This document shows, piece after piece, positions 1 to 8,692 of a DNA stretch of 64,000 nt. Position 1 is the stretch's first letter, and every line of letters starts with the position of its first letter. Position numbers and translations under genes: made by a program. Source of the DNA: Sphingomonas arvum (lineage in GTDB: Bacteria; Pseudomonadota; Alphaproteobacteria; Sphingomonadales; Sphingomonadaceae); the NCBI RefSeq assembly GCF_026013565.1, contig NZ_JAPDOB010000001.1:930001-994000 (forward strand). Direction: 5' to 3'. A model generated the notes under the pieces. That model did no database searches. It worked only from the letters and a program-made list of their open reading frames with translations, and was not told the DNA's origin.

Positions 1-1
1 C

Positions 2-70
2 CGCGACAGCACGCCGGCCATCTGGAGCATCCTGATGTTCCAGGCGTGGCTGCGCTCCCGCGACGCTTAG
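2..70 (+). CDS. C-terminal end of a protein entering from the left, probably an asparagine-synthase-like protein (partial)
   Basis: Only the last 22 codons are inside the window, ending in TAG at 68-70. The tail has Trp, Ile and Leu followed by 'FQAWLRS', which resembles the Trp/Leu-rich C-terminus of AsnB-type amidotransferases found in exopolysaccharide loci. That likeness is suggestive, not proven. The stop overlaps the stop of the convergent ABC exporter gene by four bases. The upstream sequence is needed to name it. Confidence 0.45.
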   Translation, partial: RDSTPAIWSILMFQAWLRSRDA

Positions 71-1767
71 GCGGCGATCCGCTCCTCGATCCGGGCGATG
101 CGGCCGCGGTCGAGGTGGATCAGGCGATCGCATCCGGACAGCGCGCTGTCCCGATGGGCGATGGCCAGGATCGTGACGCCTTCGGCCTGCAACTCGTCCA
201 GTGCCCGGACCACCGCGGCCTCCGTCACCTGGTCCAGTGCACTGGTCGCTTCGTCAAGCACCAGCACCCGCGTCTCCCGGTAGATCGCCCGAGCCAGGCC
301 AACCCGCTGGCGCTGCCCGCCTGACAGCCGCGCTCCCCGCTCACCGACCATGGTCTCCAAGCCTTGCGGCAGTTCGGCGACGAGCTCCTCCAGTTGCGCC
401 AATCGCAGAGCGCGCTCGAGACGGCCTGGGTCGCGCTCGGTAGGCGAAAGCCCGAAGGCGATATTTGCCGCGATGCTGTCGTCAGCCAGGAACACCGCCT
501 GCGGGACATGGGCGATCAACCGTCGCCAGCGAGCCTGATCCTGCGTGCCGACCTCGCGACCGTCCACCAGCAGGCGCCCGGCCTGCGGCGGCAACAGGCC
601 CATCAGCACGTCGGCCAGCGTGCTCTTGCCGCTGCCGGTCGGCCCGACCAGGGCGACGCGTTCGCCCCGGCGGATGGTAAGGTCGATCGCGTGAACGGCG
701 TTCCGGTCGCGTTCGGGGTAGGAGAAGCTGACCTCCTCCAGGCGGATTTCCTCCAGGAAGGGGAGGGGCTCCGGTCCCGGCTCCTTCAGCACCGGCAGCG
801 GGAGGGTCAGCAGCCGTTCGACTTCGCCGACGATCGCGCTGTTGGCGGCCAGCGACGCCCAGCTCTGATAGAGCTGCTGGAGGAGGGGCAGCAAGCGCTG
901 GCAGCCGAGGGCCAGTGCGCCAACCTGCGGCAGGGCGGCGATCAGCCCACCATTTCGGGCACTCAGCCACAAGGCGGCGCAGGCCAGGGCGGTGATGCCG
1001 ATGCCCTCGACCAGAAAGCGGGGTGCGGCCGCGAACAGGCCATAGCGGGCGTACGCGCGGCTGAGCGCCCGGTCGCTACGGCTGAACTCGGCGACGTGTA
1101 CCCCGGCCGAGCCATCGAGGATGATGTCGCGGATCGCCCCATGGCTTTCGCCGACCAGCCGCAGACGACGGTCGGCGCCATCGTTGAGGTGATCCGAAAT
1201 GCGGCCCAGCCGTGGGCGCAACAGCCCAGCGATGAGAGCGTAAAGGATGCCGAGCACAATCAGTGCAAGGCCCGCGGCGAAGGGTTCCAACCACAGCAAC
1301 ACGGCCATGATTGCCAAGGAGATCAGGCCAGCCGCGAGCCCCTGAAGCAACGGCAGCAGGACCCGCCAGACCAGCTCCTGAACCTTGCCGAGGGCGGCGA
1401 GGACGGTGCTCGAATGCTGCTGAAGATGGTAGGCGTAGGGTTGCAGGAGCAGGCGGCGATGGATCTCCACTGCCCAGCCGTGCCCAACCCGGCCGGCAAA
1501 GTCCTGCGACCAGCTGCTCAGCGCCAGGCGCAGCAGGCTGGCGCCGAGGGCTGCACCGACAAACAGCGTCATTGCCGCCCGTAGCGACAATCCGGGCAGG
1601 ATCGCAGGTCCTGCGCCTGCGAGATGCGCCAGGAACGGCACCAGTGCTCCGATGGTGAGCAGGTCCGCCGCCGCCCCGGCCATCATCAGGACGAACAGCA
1701 GCACGGCTTCCCGCCGCTGATCGGCGGGGATCAGGCGAACAAGGGTGCGGAAGGGGTGAGCTGGCAT
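67..1767 (-). CDS. ABC exporter with fused membrane and ATPase domains
   Basis: About 566 residues in the usual half-exporter layout: an N-terminal membrane domain with several hydrophobic helices (roughly residues 15-300), then a nucleotide-binding domain. The latter has Walker A GPTGSGKST near residue 374, the ABC signature LSGGQRQR near 480, and Walker B 'VLVLDEAT' just after it. Such proteins act as homodimers in the inner membrane and export lipids, glycolipids or peptides. Position beside an exopolysaccharide operon suggests a glycan or lipid-linked substrate; a peptide from the nearby peptide locus is an alternative. I chose ATG at 1767; an in-frame TTG at 1797 would overlap the preceding gene. 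Neither has a convincing ribosome binding site. Confidence 0.85.
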   Translation of the reverse strand: MPAHPFRTLVRLIPADQRREAVLLFVLMMAGAAADLLTIGALVPFLAHLAGAGPAILPGLSLRAAMTLFVGAALGASLLRLALSSWSQDFAGRVGHGWAVEIHRRLLLQPYAYHLQQHSSTVLAALGKVQELVWRVLLPLLQGLAAGLISLAIMAVLLWLEPFAAGLALIVLGILYALIAGLLRPRLGRISDHLNDGADRRLRLVGESHGAIRDIILDGSAGVHVAEFSRSDRALSRAYARYGLFAAAPRFLVEGIGITALACAALWLSARNGGLIAALPQVGALALGCQRLLPLLQQLYQSWASLAANSAIVGEVERLLTLPLPVLKEPGPEPLPFLEEIRLEEVSFSYPERDRNAVHAIDLTIRRGERVALVGPTGSGKSTLADVLMGLLPPQAGRLLVDGREVGTQDQARWRRLIAHVPQAVFLADDSIAANIAFGLSPTERDPGRLERALRLAQLEELVAELPQGLETMVGERGARLSGGQRQRVGLARAIYRETRVLVLDEATSALDQVTEAAVVRALDELQAEGVTILAIAHRDSALSGCDRLIHLDRGRIARIEERIAA

Positions 1768-1777
1768 TCGGCGAGGA

Positions 1778-2050
1778 TCAGCGCCGGGCGAGCGCAAGGA
1801 TGCCAGAACAGCGGCGGGAGAGGAGCAGGAGCAGGGTTGGCAGCAGCATGGTCAGCAGCACGTCCTTGGCACCTTCGCCCCACTGCATGCCGGGGTCGGG
1901 CCATCGCTCCACGACCAGGTCGTTCGCTTCGTTGGCGAGCTCCAGGCCGAAGGCCAGCAACCACGGACGCCGGTCTGCGACGTCCGTCCGCAGGATGGCT
2001 GCAACGACCAGTTGCAGGAGCACCCCGGCGATGACGTGGAGGCTGTCCAT
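1778..2050 (-). CDS. Small membrane protein of unknown function
   Basis: 90 residues with two hydrophobic segments (about 5-22 and 62-80) separated by a polar stretch rich in Glu, Asn and Asp ('ELANEANDLV', 'RWPDPG'). This pattern of two helices around a conserved-looking acidic/Asn loop recurs in small sphingomonad proteins, but I cannot assign a function. It ends 10 bases before the ABC exporter start on the same strand, so the two are probably co-transcribed and the protein may be an accessory of the exporter. Confidence 0.6.
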   Translation of the reverse strand: MDSLHVIAGVLLQLVVAAILRTDVADRRPWLLAFGLELANEANDLVVERWPDPGMQWGEGAKDVLLTMLLPTLLLLLSRRCSGILALARR

Positions 2051-2113
2051 GCTCGCGCCGCTCAGGTGGGCGACGAACAGCTTGACCTGGTACCAGATGG
2101 GCAGGCCGGCGAC

Positions 2114-2536
2114 TTAGGCCGGCGACACCGGCGGCGGCTTGATCGCATTGTCCTTGCCGCTGCCCGCGAGCAGGGCGATACCCGCCGCGAGCGTGGCGAG
2201 GCCGAGCAGGATGGGCAGGAAGCCAAGCCCGCGCATGGTTGCGCCGGTCGCCACGGGGGCAAGGGGCGCCGCTTGTTCAGCCACCGGCACCGGGGCCGCA
2301 TCGACCTGCGGCAGGACGCAGCCGGGCACTCCTGCCTGCGCCGTTGCAGCAGTCGTCGCCGCCGCAGCGCCGCAGAGGGCCGCGCCCGAATTGGTGGAGC
2401 CGAGCGCACTCAGCGCAACCCACGGGCTGACGAGTGAGGCCTGAATAGCTTCGGTCCGAGCGGCTGCCACTGCCGGCGTGCTGGCCAGCATGGACAGGGC
2501 CACAGTTCCCGCAGCGATCTTGACAGTCAGCCCCAC
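2114..2536 (-). CDS. Exported Ala-rich protein with C-terminal membrane anchor, unknown function
   Basis: About 140 residues. The GTG start at 2536 is chosen because GAGGAG lies six bases upstream and the resulting N-terminus is a good signal peptide (Lys, then an Ala/Val/Leu core ending in 'PAVAA'). The middle is low-complexity Ala/Pro/Val with three cysteines. The C-terminus has one strong hydrophobic helix ('FLPILLGLATLAAGIALL') and a short polar tail. No family recognised. It is the first of three minus-strand genes (with the small membrane protein and the ABC exporter) divergent from the glycosyltransferase operon. Confidence 0.6.
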   Translation of the reverse strand: MGLTVKIAAGTVALSMLASTPAVAAARTEAIQASLVSPWVALSALGSTNSGAALCGAAAATTAATAQAGVPGCVLPQVDAAPVPVAEQAAPLAPVATGATMRGLGFLPILLGLATLAAGIALLAGSGKDNAIKPPPVSPA

Positions 2537-2688
2537 AACTTGCTCCTCGGCACACGAAACCGCCTTGGCGTAGCACACCCCGCTCTCATGTGAACCCCTC
2601 AAGTAAGCGGGACCGATTAAGAGATAACAAACGAAGCGACTGGGCGTCACTGGCGTCGGCAAGGCATCTCGCGCATAGCCCCTTGTGG

Positions 2689-3822
2689 ATGTCCGATCAC
2701 GAACAGAAGCCGCGGCTGGTGGTCGCCGCCAACTCCTTCTGGAACTTGCGGAATTTTCGAGGTGGGCTGATCCGTGGCCTAGCGGGTGCGGGTTTCGCCC
2801 TGACGCTGGTCGCACCCGACGCTGAGAACCAAGCCGGGCTGCCGGGCCGGGGGATCGCTCTGCCCATGCGTAGTGACGGCCTCAATCCGCTGGCGGATAC
2901 GCGCTTGCTCTCTGCCTTCGTGGCGCTGCTCAAGCGGGAGCGGCCCGTCGCACTGCTCAGCTGGACCGCAAAGCCCAACATCTACGGCGCCCTCGCGGCG
3001 CGGCTTGCCGGAATTCCGGCCCTGCCCAACGTCAGCGGTCTCGGGACCGCGTTCATCCGGGGCGGCCTGCTCCAGCAGCTGCTGTCATCGCTGTATCGGG
3101 CGGCCTTCGCGCGCTGCCCAGCCGTGTTCTTCCAGAATGGCGAGGATCTCGACCTTTTCGTTGCCAAGCGGCTGGTGCGCCGCGAACAGGCGCGCTTACT
3201 GCCGGGCTCAGGGGTCGACCTGGCGCGGTTCGCCACCCACCCCATGCCCGCCGACGGGGGTCTGTTGCGGCTGCTGTTCGTCGGCCGACTGCTGGGCGAC
3301 AAGGGGGTGCGGGAGCTCGTCGCGGCCGCGCGGATCCTCAAGCGCGAGCAGGCGCCCGTGTCGGTGCAATTGCTCGGCTTCGCGGGAGTAGCGAACCGGA
3401 CGGCGATCACCGGCGCCGAGCTGGAGGGCTGGGTGCGGGACGGGCTGGTCGACTATCTGGGACATGCCGATGATGTTCGGCCAGCCTTGGCTCAGGCGCA
3501 TGGGGTCGTGCTGCCATCCTACCGGGAAGGGCTGCCGCGCTCGCTGCTCGAAGCAGCCGCGGTTGGCCGGCCATTATTGGCGAGTGACGTGCCGGGCTGC
3601 CGGGATGTCGTTGCGGATGAGGTGAACGGGTACCTGTTTCCCGTCCGCTCGCCGGAGGGGCTGGCGGACGCCATCCGCCGCTGGCTGCGCCTCAGCCCGG
3701 CCGAGCGTGCCGCCATGGGCGAGGCCGCTCGGCGTACCGTCGAACAGCGGTTCAGCGAGGAGCAGGTGGTCACCGCTTACCTGCGCGAGCTCGACGCCTT
3801 GGTCGGACAGGCGCGGACATGA
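2689..3822 (+). CDS. Glycosyltransferase family 4 (GT-B fold)
   Basis: 377 residues from ATG at 2689. The C-terminal half has the classic GT4 donor-binding pattern: 'LLFVGRLLGDKGV' followed by 'PSYREGLPRSLLEAAA', with the EX7E-type glutamates and 'GRPLLASDVPGC'. The N-terminal half carries the acceptor-side Rossmann-like fold. It should transfer a sugar from a nucleotide-activated donor to a lipid-linked intermediate at the cytoplasmic face. First gene of the exopolysaccharide operon: its stop overlaps the next start (ATGA at 3819-3822). No clear Shine-Dalgarno precedes the chosen start; an in-frame upstream extension encodes unlikely sequence. Confidence 0.85.
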   Translation: MSDHEQKPRLVVAANSFWNLRNFRGGLIRGLAGAGFALTLVAPDAENQAGLPGRGIALPMRSDGLNPLADTRLLSAFVALLKRERPVALLSWTAKPNIYGALAARLAGIPALPNVSGLGTAFIRGGLLQQLLSSLYRAAFARCPAVFFQNGEDLDLFVAKRLVRREQARLLPGSGVDLARFATHPMPADGGLLRLLFVGRLLGDKGVRELVAAARILKREQAPVSVQLLGFAGVANRTAITGAELEGWVRDGLVDYLGHADDVRPALAQAHGVVLPSYREGLPRSLLEAAAVGRPLLASDVPGCRDVVADEVNGYLFPVRSPEGLADAIRRWLRLSPAERAAMGEAARRTVEQRFSEEQVVTAYLRELDALVGQART

Positions 3823-4613
3823 GCGGGATGCTTCGTCGCTGGCGGCGCTCACGCCAGGCCGAACGTCGAGGGGTCGAGGGGTACCGGGCCTATGGGATCG
3901 GAGACGTCCATGGCCGGCTCGATCTGCTCGTGGAATTGCTGGACCGCATCCGGGAGGATCACGCGGCGCGTGGCGACACCGCCGAGCTGCTGCTGGTGTT
4001 CCTCGGCGACCTGATCGACCGCGGCCCGGACAGCAGCGGCGTCGTCGAACTGGTACGCACCGGACCGATCCCGGGCGCCCGCACGGTTGCACTGGCTGGC
4101 AATCACGAAGAGGTGCTGCTGCGCCTCCTCGGCGGCGAGCGAGGGCTGCTGGCCCAATGGCTCAGTTTCGGCGGTGACGCCTGCCTTGCGAGCTACGGCG
4201 CCGATCCGCGCTTGTTCGAAGGTCTGCCGGAAAGCGAAGGCCTGGCCGAGCTGCAGCGCTTGATCCCGCCGGAGCACCGGGATTTTCTCGCCAGCCTGGC
4301 GGACACGTTCCGCTTCGGCGATTACCTGTTCGTCCATGCGGGTCTACGCCCGGGCACCGCGCTTCACAACCAGAGCCCGCGGGACCTGCGCTGGATTCGC
4401 CAGCCATTTCTGGATGATCCGCGCGACCATGGGATGACCGTGGTGCACGGCCACACCATCACGGAGGAAGTCGACATTCGAACGCATCGCATCGGCATCG
4501 ACACTGGCGCTTACCGCAGTGGCGTACTGACAGCGCTGGCGATCGAGGGTGATCAGCATTGGCTCATCCAGCAACGAGCGTCATCAGAGCAAGGCGGAAA
4601 GGAGGTCCGATGA
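3819..4613 (+). CDS. PPP-family metallophosphoesterase (Ser/Thr phosphatase type)
   Basis: 264 residues with all PPP metal-binding blocks in order: GDVHG near the N-terminus, '[10 protein letters not shown]', 'GNHEE', 'FVHAG' and 'VHGHT'. These coordinate two metals and hydrolyse phosphoesters; family members act on phospho-Ser/Thr proteins or diadenosine polyphosphates. It sits between a glycosyltransferase and an epimerase, overlapping both by four bases, so it is made as part of the polysaccharide operon. Operons with a Wzc-type kinase usually carry a tyrosine phosphatase of another family, so this one may balance phosphorylation here. That role is inferred. Confidence 0.85.
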   Translation: MSGMLRRWRRSRQAERRGVEGYRAYGIGDVHGRLDLLVELLDRIREDHAARGDTAELLLVFLGDLIDRGPDSSGVVELVRTGPIPGARTVALAGNHEEVLLRLLGGERGLLAQWLSFGGDACLASYGADPRLFEGLPESEGLAELQRLIPPEHRDFLASLADTFRFGDYLFVHAGLRPGTALHNQSPRDLRWIRQPFLDDPRDHGMTVVHGHTITEEVDIRTHRIGIDTGAYRSGVLTALAIEGDQHWLIQQRASSEQGGKEVR

Positions 4614-5632
4614 CGATGGTCGAATGGCTGCCGCACGACCTCCAGCAGGCGGTCGCGGCCGAGCGGCGCCGCTGGCTGGTGACCGGGGCGGCGGGCTTCA
4701 TCGGCTCAAACCTGGTTGAGGCATTGCTGGCGCTCGGCCAGGAGGTTGTCGGCCTCGACAATTTCGCAACCGGGCACCGGCGCAACCTGGACGAGGTGCT
4801 GGCCACGACGCAGGGCGGCAGCTTCCGGATGGTCGAAGGCGACATCCGCGATCGCGCCGCCTGCGCGGAGGCGGCCGCCGGGGTCGGTGTCGTGCTGCAC
4901 CAGGCGGCATTGGGCTCGGTCCCGCGCTCGATCGCCGACCCGCTGACCAGCCACGACGTCAACGTCACCGGCTTCGCCAACATGCTCGAAGCGGCACGCT
5001 CCGCTGGCGTGCCCCGGTTCGTCTACGCGGCGTCCAGCTCCACCTACGGCGACGAGCCCCACCTCCCCAAGCGGGAAGAACGGATCGGCAACCCGCTGTC
5101 GCCCTATGCAGCGACCAAGCTTGCCAACGAGATCTACGCCGGCGTCTGGGCCCGCAGCTATGGCTATCGGGCGACCGGCCTGCGCTACTTCAACGTGTTC
5201 GGGCCTCGCCAGGACCCCGATGGCCCGTACGCTGCGGTCATCCCCAAGTGGGTGGCGGCGATGATCGCGGACGAGGAGATCGTCATCAACGGCGACGGCG
5301 AGACCAGCCGCGATTTCTGTTTCGTCGCCAACGCCGTGCAGGCGAACCTGCGCGCCGCCCTTGCGCCGGACGCGGCACAGGGCGAGGTCTACAATGTAGC
5401 GGTCGGAGAACGGACCTCGCTCAAGCGGCTGTTCGGCCTTTTGCGGGACGGCCTGGCCGAGCACGGCATGGTCTATGCGCGCGAACCGCGGTTCGGACCG
5501 GCGCGAGCAGGCGACGTGCGCCATTCGGAGGCCGACATCGGCAAGGCGGGCAGCCTGCTCAACTATCGTCCAACCCACAGCCTCGGCGCCGGCCTGGCGG
5601 CCGCACTGCCCTGGTACGTTCGAAATCGCTAA
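4610..5632 (+). CDS. UDP-sugar 4-epimerase / dehydratase family (WbpP/TviC-like)
   Basis: 340 residues from ATG at 4610, overlapping the phosphatase stop. An N-terminal extension of about 20 residues precedes the NAD-binding 'TGAAGFIGS'. The catalytic Ser-Tyr-Lys set is visible as 'AASSSTYGD' and 'SPYAATK' of the short-chain dehydrogenase extended family. The extended N-terminus and the '[16 protein letters not shown]' segment fit the UDP-N-acetylglucosamine 4-epimerase subgroup of capsule loci (WbpP, TviC). It would supply UDP-GalNAc or a uronic derivative to the polysaccharide. Exact substrate is inferred. A 111-base gap with no gene follows. Confidence 0.85.
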   Translation: MTMVEWLPHDLQQAVAAERRRWLVTGAAGFIGSNLVEALLALGQEVVGLDNFATGHRRNLDEVLATTQGGSFRMVEGDIRDRAACAEAAAGVGVVLHQAALGSVPRSIADPLTSHDVNVTGFANMLEAARSAGVPRFVYAASSSTYGDEPHLPKREERIGNPLSPYAATKLANEIYAGVWARSYGYRATGLRYFNVFGPRQDPDGPYAAVIPKWVAAMIADEEIVINGDGETSRDFCFVANAVQANLRAALAPDAAQGEVYNVAVGERTSLKRLFGLLRDGLAEHGMVYAREPRFGPARAGDVRHSEADIGKAGSLLNYRPTHSLGAGLAAALPWYVRNR

Positions 5633-5743
5633 ACTGCTTGTTAGCGAAGGAAACTTTGGTAGCGAGTAGCGGGGGGCACCGGGCAGCGACCAGGTATCGA
5701 GCGATGGTCGCGAGTCGCGGCAGGCGGGGAAGGGATTCAAGTC

Positions 5744-6433
5744 GTGGTACGGCAAGCGTCATTATTGTTGGTCGCACTGAGCGGGATGGCGCTTGCCGGG
5801 TGCGCCGACCGCCGTGGGGGTCCGATTCCCTATGACGTTGCGCTGGCCGCGCCCGACTTGCCCAAACCCGTCGCACTGGAGCAGAACTACCGGATAGCGC
5901 CGCTTGATACGCTGACCGTGAAGGTGTTCAAGATGCCGGACCTGTCGGGCGACTATGAAGTCGACCTGACCGGGAACCTGTCCATGCCGCTGATCGGCTC
6001 GATCCCGGCCGCCGAGCTGACCACCGCTGAACTGGATCAGCGGCTGACGGATCGGTACGGCGCGAAATATCTCGAGCACCCCGACATCACGGTTGGCGTC
6101 AAGGCTTCAACTCGTCGGAGCGTGACGGTGGATGGAGCGGTGAAGCAGAGCGGATCCTTCGCGATTGCTGGCCCGACCACCTTGATTCAGGCCGTCGCGC
6201 AGGCGGGCGGGACTGCCGAAGACGCCAACCCGCGCCGCGTTGCCATCTTCCGGACGGTCGCCGGCAAGCGGCAGGCAGCGGCCTTCGATCTCACTGACAT
6301 CCGGCGCGGGAAGGCCGAGGATCCGGCGATCTATCCCGGTGACATCGTGGTGGTCGACGGCTCGTCCGTGAAGGCGGCCCAGAAGGCGCTGCTGCAGAAC
6401 ATTCCGCTTCTGTCCATCTTCCGTCCGTTCTAG
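5744..6433 (+). CDS. Polysaccharide export lipoprotein (Wza/GumB-like, OPX family)
   Basis: 229 residues from GTG at 5744, with a purine-rich 'GGGAAGGGA' upstream. It starts with a lipoprotein signal peptide and lipobox LAGC at about 16-19. It then has the polysaccharide export domain ('YRIAPLDTLTVKVFKMPDLSG') and a SLBB-like beta-grasp segment ('VTVDGAVKQSGSF'). OPX proteins form the outer-membrane or periplasmic channel for capsule and exopolysaccharide export with a Wzc/GumC partner, which is encoded directly downstream. This length fits the short GumB-type members that lack the large outer-membrane helix. Confidence 0.88.
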   Translation: MVRQASLLLVALSGMALAGCADRRGGPIPYDVALAAPDLPKPVALEQNYRIAPLDTLTVKVFKMPDLSGDYEVDLTGNLSMPLIGSIPAAELTTAELDQRLTDRYGAKYLEHPDITVGVKASTRRSVTVDGAVKQSGSFAIAGPTTLIQAVAQAGGTAEDANPRRVAIFRTVAGKRQAAAFDLTDIRRGKAEDPAIYPGDIVVVDGSSVKAAQKALLQNIPLLSIFRPF

Positions 6434-6463
6434 CACCGGCCGACCCATGGGAAACAGCAACTC

Positions 6464-8692
6464 GTGAACCGCGACCTCGCCATTGGCGGCCCCGGCAACC
6501 GGGCATTGTCCGACCGGGTGGTTCCGCCGAACCGCACCATCGGCATCCACGAGCGACATCAGGGCCCGCGTCTCGATCTCCCGACCTTGCTGAGGATCGT
6601 GCGCGAGTGGCGCTGGCTGGTGCTTGGCGCCGCCGCGTTCGGACTGGCGCTTGGCGTGGTTACCACCCTGCTCAAGACGCCGCTCTACAAGGCCTGGGTC
6701 ACGTTGGAGGTCAATCCGCCGCGGGTCGAGATCACCGACGAGCAGCAGCGCGAGCGGTCCAGTTCGGGCGACGACACCTGGGATTTCCTGCAGACCCAGG
6801 TCGGACTGCTCGGCAGCCGCAGCCTGGCCGAGCGGGTCGCACAGGACCTCAACCTCGTCAGCAACCCGGCCGTCGCCGGAAACGGCGATGCGACGGCACG
6901 GCTGAAGACGGCGGCGTCGACGGTCGCTGGCGGACTGCAGGTTACGGCGCCTGAGGAGGGACGGCTGATCCGCTTCAACTACACCAGTGCCGACCCGGCG
7001 CTGGCGGCGCAGATTGCCAACGGGGTCGCGGACGGATTCATCAATTCCAACCTGCAACGCCGCTTCGAAGCGTCCAACTACGCGCGCCGCTTCCTTGAGC
7101 GGCAGATCGGCAGGACCCGCAACGACCTGGAACGGTCGGAGAAGCAGCTGGTCAGCTATGCCCAGAGCCAGGGCATCATCAATCTTGGCGAGGCGGGCGA
7201 CGGCAAAAGCGGATCGAGCGATGGCGGTTCGCTGCAGGCCGAGTCGCTTTCCGCGCTCAACAGCGCGCTGGCGGAAGCGACCGCCAAGCGCGTAGCGGCC
7301 GAGGGCGCCTACCGCGCCGCCCTGTCGAGCGGTCCAACCACGGAAGTGAACACCAGCACGCAGGCGCTGCGCCAGAGCAGGGCTGCGCTGGAAGCGGAAT
7401 ACCAGGACAAGCGCACGCTCCTGAAACCCGACCATCCTGACATGCTGAGCCTGCGGTCCCGCATTGACGAACTCGACCGACAGATCGCGCGCGAAACGGC
7501 GCGGGTCAGCGGCGGTCGCTCCAACTCGCTTGCGCAGGAGTATCGCGCGGCCCTGGCGGCGGAGCGGGCTCTGCAGGGGCGGGTCTCCGGGCTGAAGGGC
7601 TCCGTGCTCGACCTGCGCGGGCGCAGCGTGCGGTACAACATCCTCCAGCGCGAGGTGGACACCAACCGGGCGCTCTATGATGCCCTGCTGCAGCGCTACA
7701 AGGAGATCGGGGTTGCCGGCGGGATCGGCGCTGCGCCGATCTCGATCGTCGACCGGGCCGACGTGCCGGGTGCGCCGTTCACCCCCAACATGCCCCTCAA
7801 TCTGATGATCGGCTTGGGGCTGGGCGTGCTCGCCGGCGTCGGTGCGGCGGTCGGATTCGAGTTCCTGAGCGACACCGTCAGGACCCGGGAAGATGTCCGA
7901 TCCAAGCTCCAGGTCGCCTGCCTGGGCTCGGTACCGAAGCATGGCGGCCGGGGCGCGGGCGGGCCGCTGGTCGACGAGTTGCGCAACCCCTCGTCACCGG
8001 TCTCGGAGGCGTACACGGCGGTCACCGCGGCGCTGCGGTTCACGACGGAAGAAGGCGTGCCGCGCACGCTGCTGGTCACCTCCACGCGGGAAAGCGAAGG
8101 CAAGTCGTCCACCGCGCTGGCCGTGTCGCAAAGCTTCGCCCGGCAGGGCCGGTCCGTCCTGCTGATCGACGCCGACCTGCGCAAGCCGTCGTTCCAGACC
8201 GGCCGCGACGAGCAGGGCCTGACCGGGCTGCTCACCAACCATGACCAGCTGGCCGAACAGGTCGTCCCGACTCAGTTCGAGAACATGTGGCTGCTGCCGT
8301 GCGGGCCGCTGCCCCCCAACCCCGCCGACCTGCTGTCCACTCGCCGCTTCGGCGCTATCCTGGAGGAAGCAGCCCAGCAGTTCGACGTGGTGGTCGTCGA
8401 CGGGCCGCCCATCCTCGGCCTCGCCGACGCCCCGCTGCTGTCCGCCAGTGTCCACGGCGTGCTGTTCGTCGTGGAAAGCGGCAAGACCCGCACCCGCGCG
8501 GCGGTGGAATCGCTCAACCGGGTGGAAGCGTCGGGCGCCCACGTGCTCGGCGCGGTGCTGACCAAGTCGACCGAGCGTGACGGCGGTGCCGGATATTACA
8601 GCTATCGCTACGGGCAGGTCGAGGACCGGCGGCCGAACAAGCTGGTCATGATCGCGCACCAGCCCGCGGGCGAGGAGCAGTCCCCGCGTTGA
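6464..8692 (+). CDS. Chain-length determinant / bacterial tyrosine autokinase (Wzc/GumC-like)
   Basis: 742 residues, GTG start. A Wzz-type domain with two membrane helices (near residues 50-70 and 440-465) encloses a long periplasmic coiled-coil region. The C-terminal cytoplasmic BY-kinase domain has Walker A 'ESEGKSSTA' near 542, Walker A' 'LLIDADLRKPS' near 565 and Walker B 'VVVDGPP' near 642. A terminal tyrosine cluster ('GYYSYRYG', about 709-716) is the usual autophosphorylation site. It controls polymer length and couples synthesis to export with the upstream OPX protein. Full-length fused kinase, unlike split Gram-positive systems. Confidence 0.9.
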   Translation: MNRDLAIGGPGNRALSDRVVPPNRTIGIHERHQGPRLDLPTLLRIVREWRWLVLGAAAFGLALGVVTTLLKTPLYKAWVTLEVNPPRVEITDEQQRERSSSGDDTWDFLQTQVGLLGSRSLAERVAQDLNLVSNPAVAGNGDATARLKTAASTVAGGLQVTAPEEGRLIRFNYTSADPALAAQIANGVADGFINSNLQRRFEASNYARRFLERQIGRTRNDLERSEKQLVSYAQSQGIINLGEAGDGKSGSSDGGSLQAESLSALNSALAEATAKRVAAEGAYRAALSSGPTTEVNTSTQALRQSRAALEAEYQDKRTLLKPDHPDMLSLRSRIDELDRQIARETARVSGGRSNSLAQEYRAALAAERALQGRVSGLKGSVLDLRGRSVRYNILQREVDTNRALYDALLQRYKEIGVAGGIGAAPISIVDRADVPGAPFTPNMPLNLMIGLGLGVLAGVGAAVGFEFLSDTVRTREDVRSKLQVACLGSVPKHGGRGAGGPLVDELRNPSSPVSEAYTAVTAALRFTTEEGVPRTLLVTSTRESEGKSSTALAVSQSFARQGRSVLLIDADLRKPSFQTGRDEQGLTGLLTNHDQLAEQVVPTQFENMWLLPCGPLPPNPADLLSTRRFGAILEEAAQQFDVVVVDGPPILGLADAPLLSASVHGVLFVVESGKTRTRAAVESLNRVEASGAHVLGAVLTKSTERDGGAGYYSYRYGQVEDRRPNKLVMIAHQPAGEEQSPR

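Noticed and set aside
6107-7942. A 611-codon open frame antisense to the Wzc-like kinase gene
   Set aside because: It mirrors a real gene with complete kinase motifs, its translation is low-complexity Arg/Gln/Ala-rich and has no domain; high-GC third positions create such shadows.
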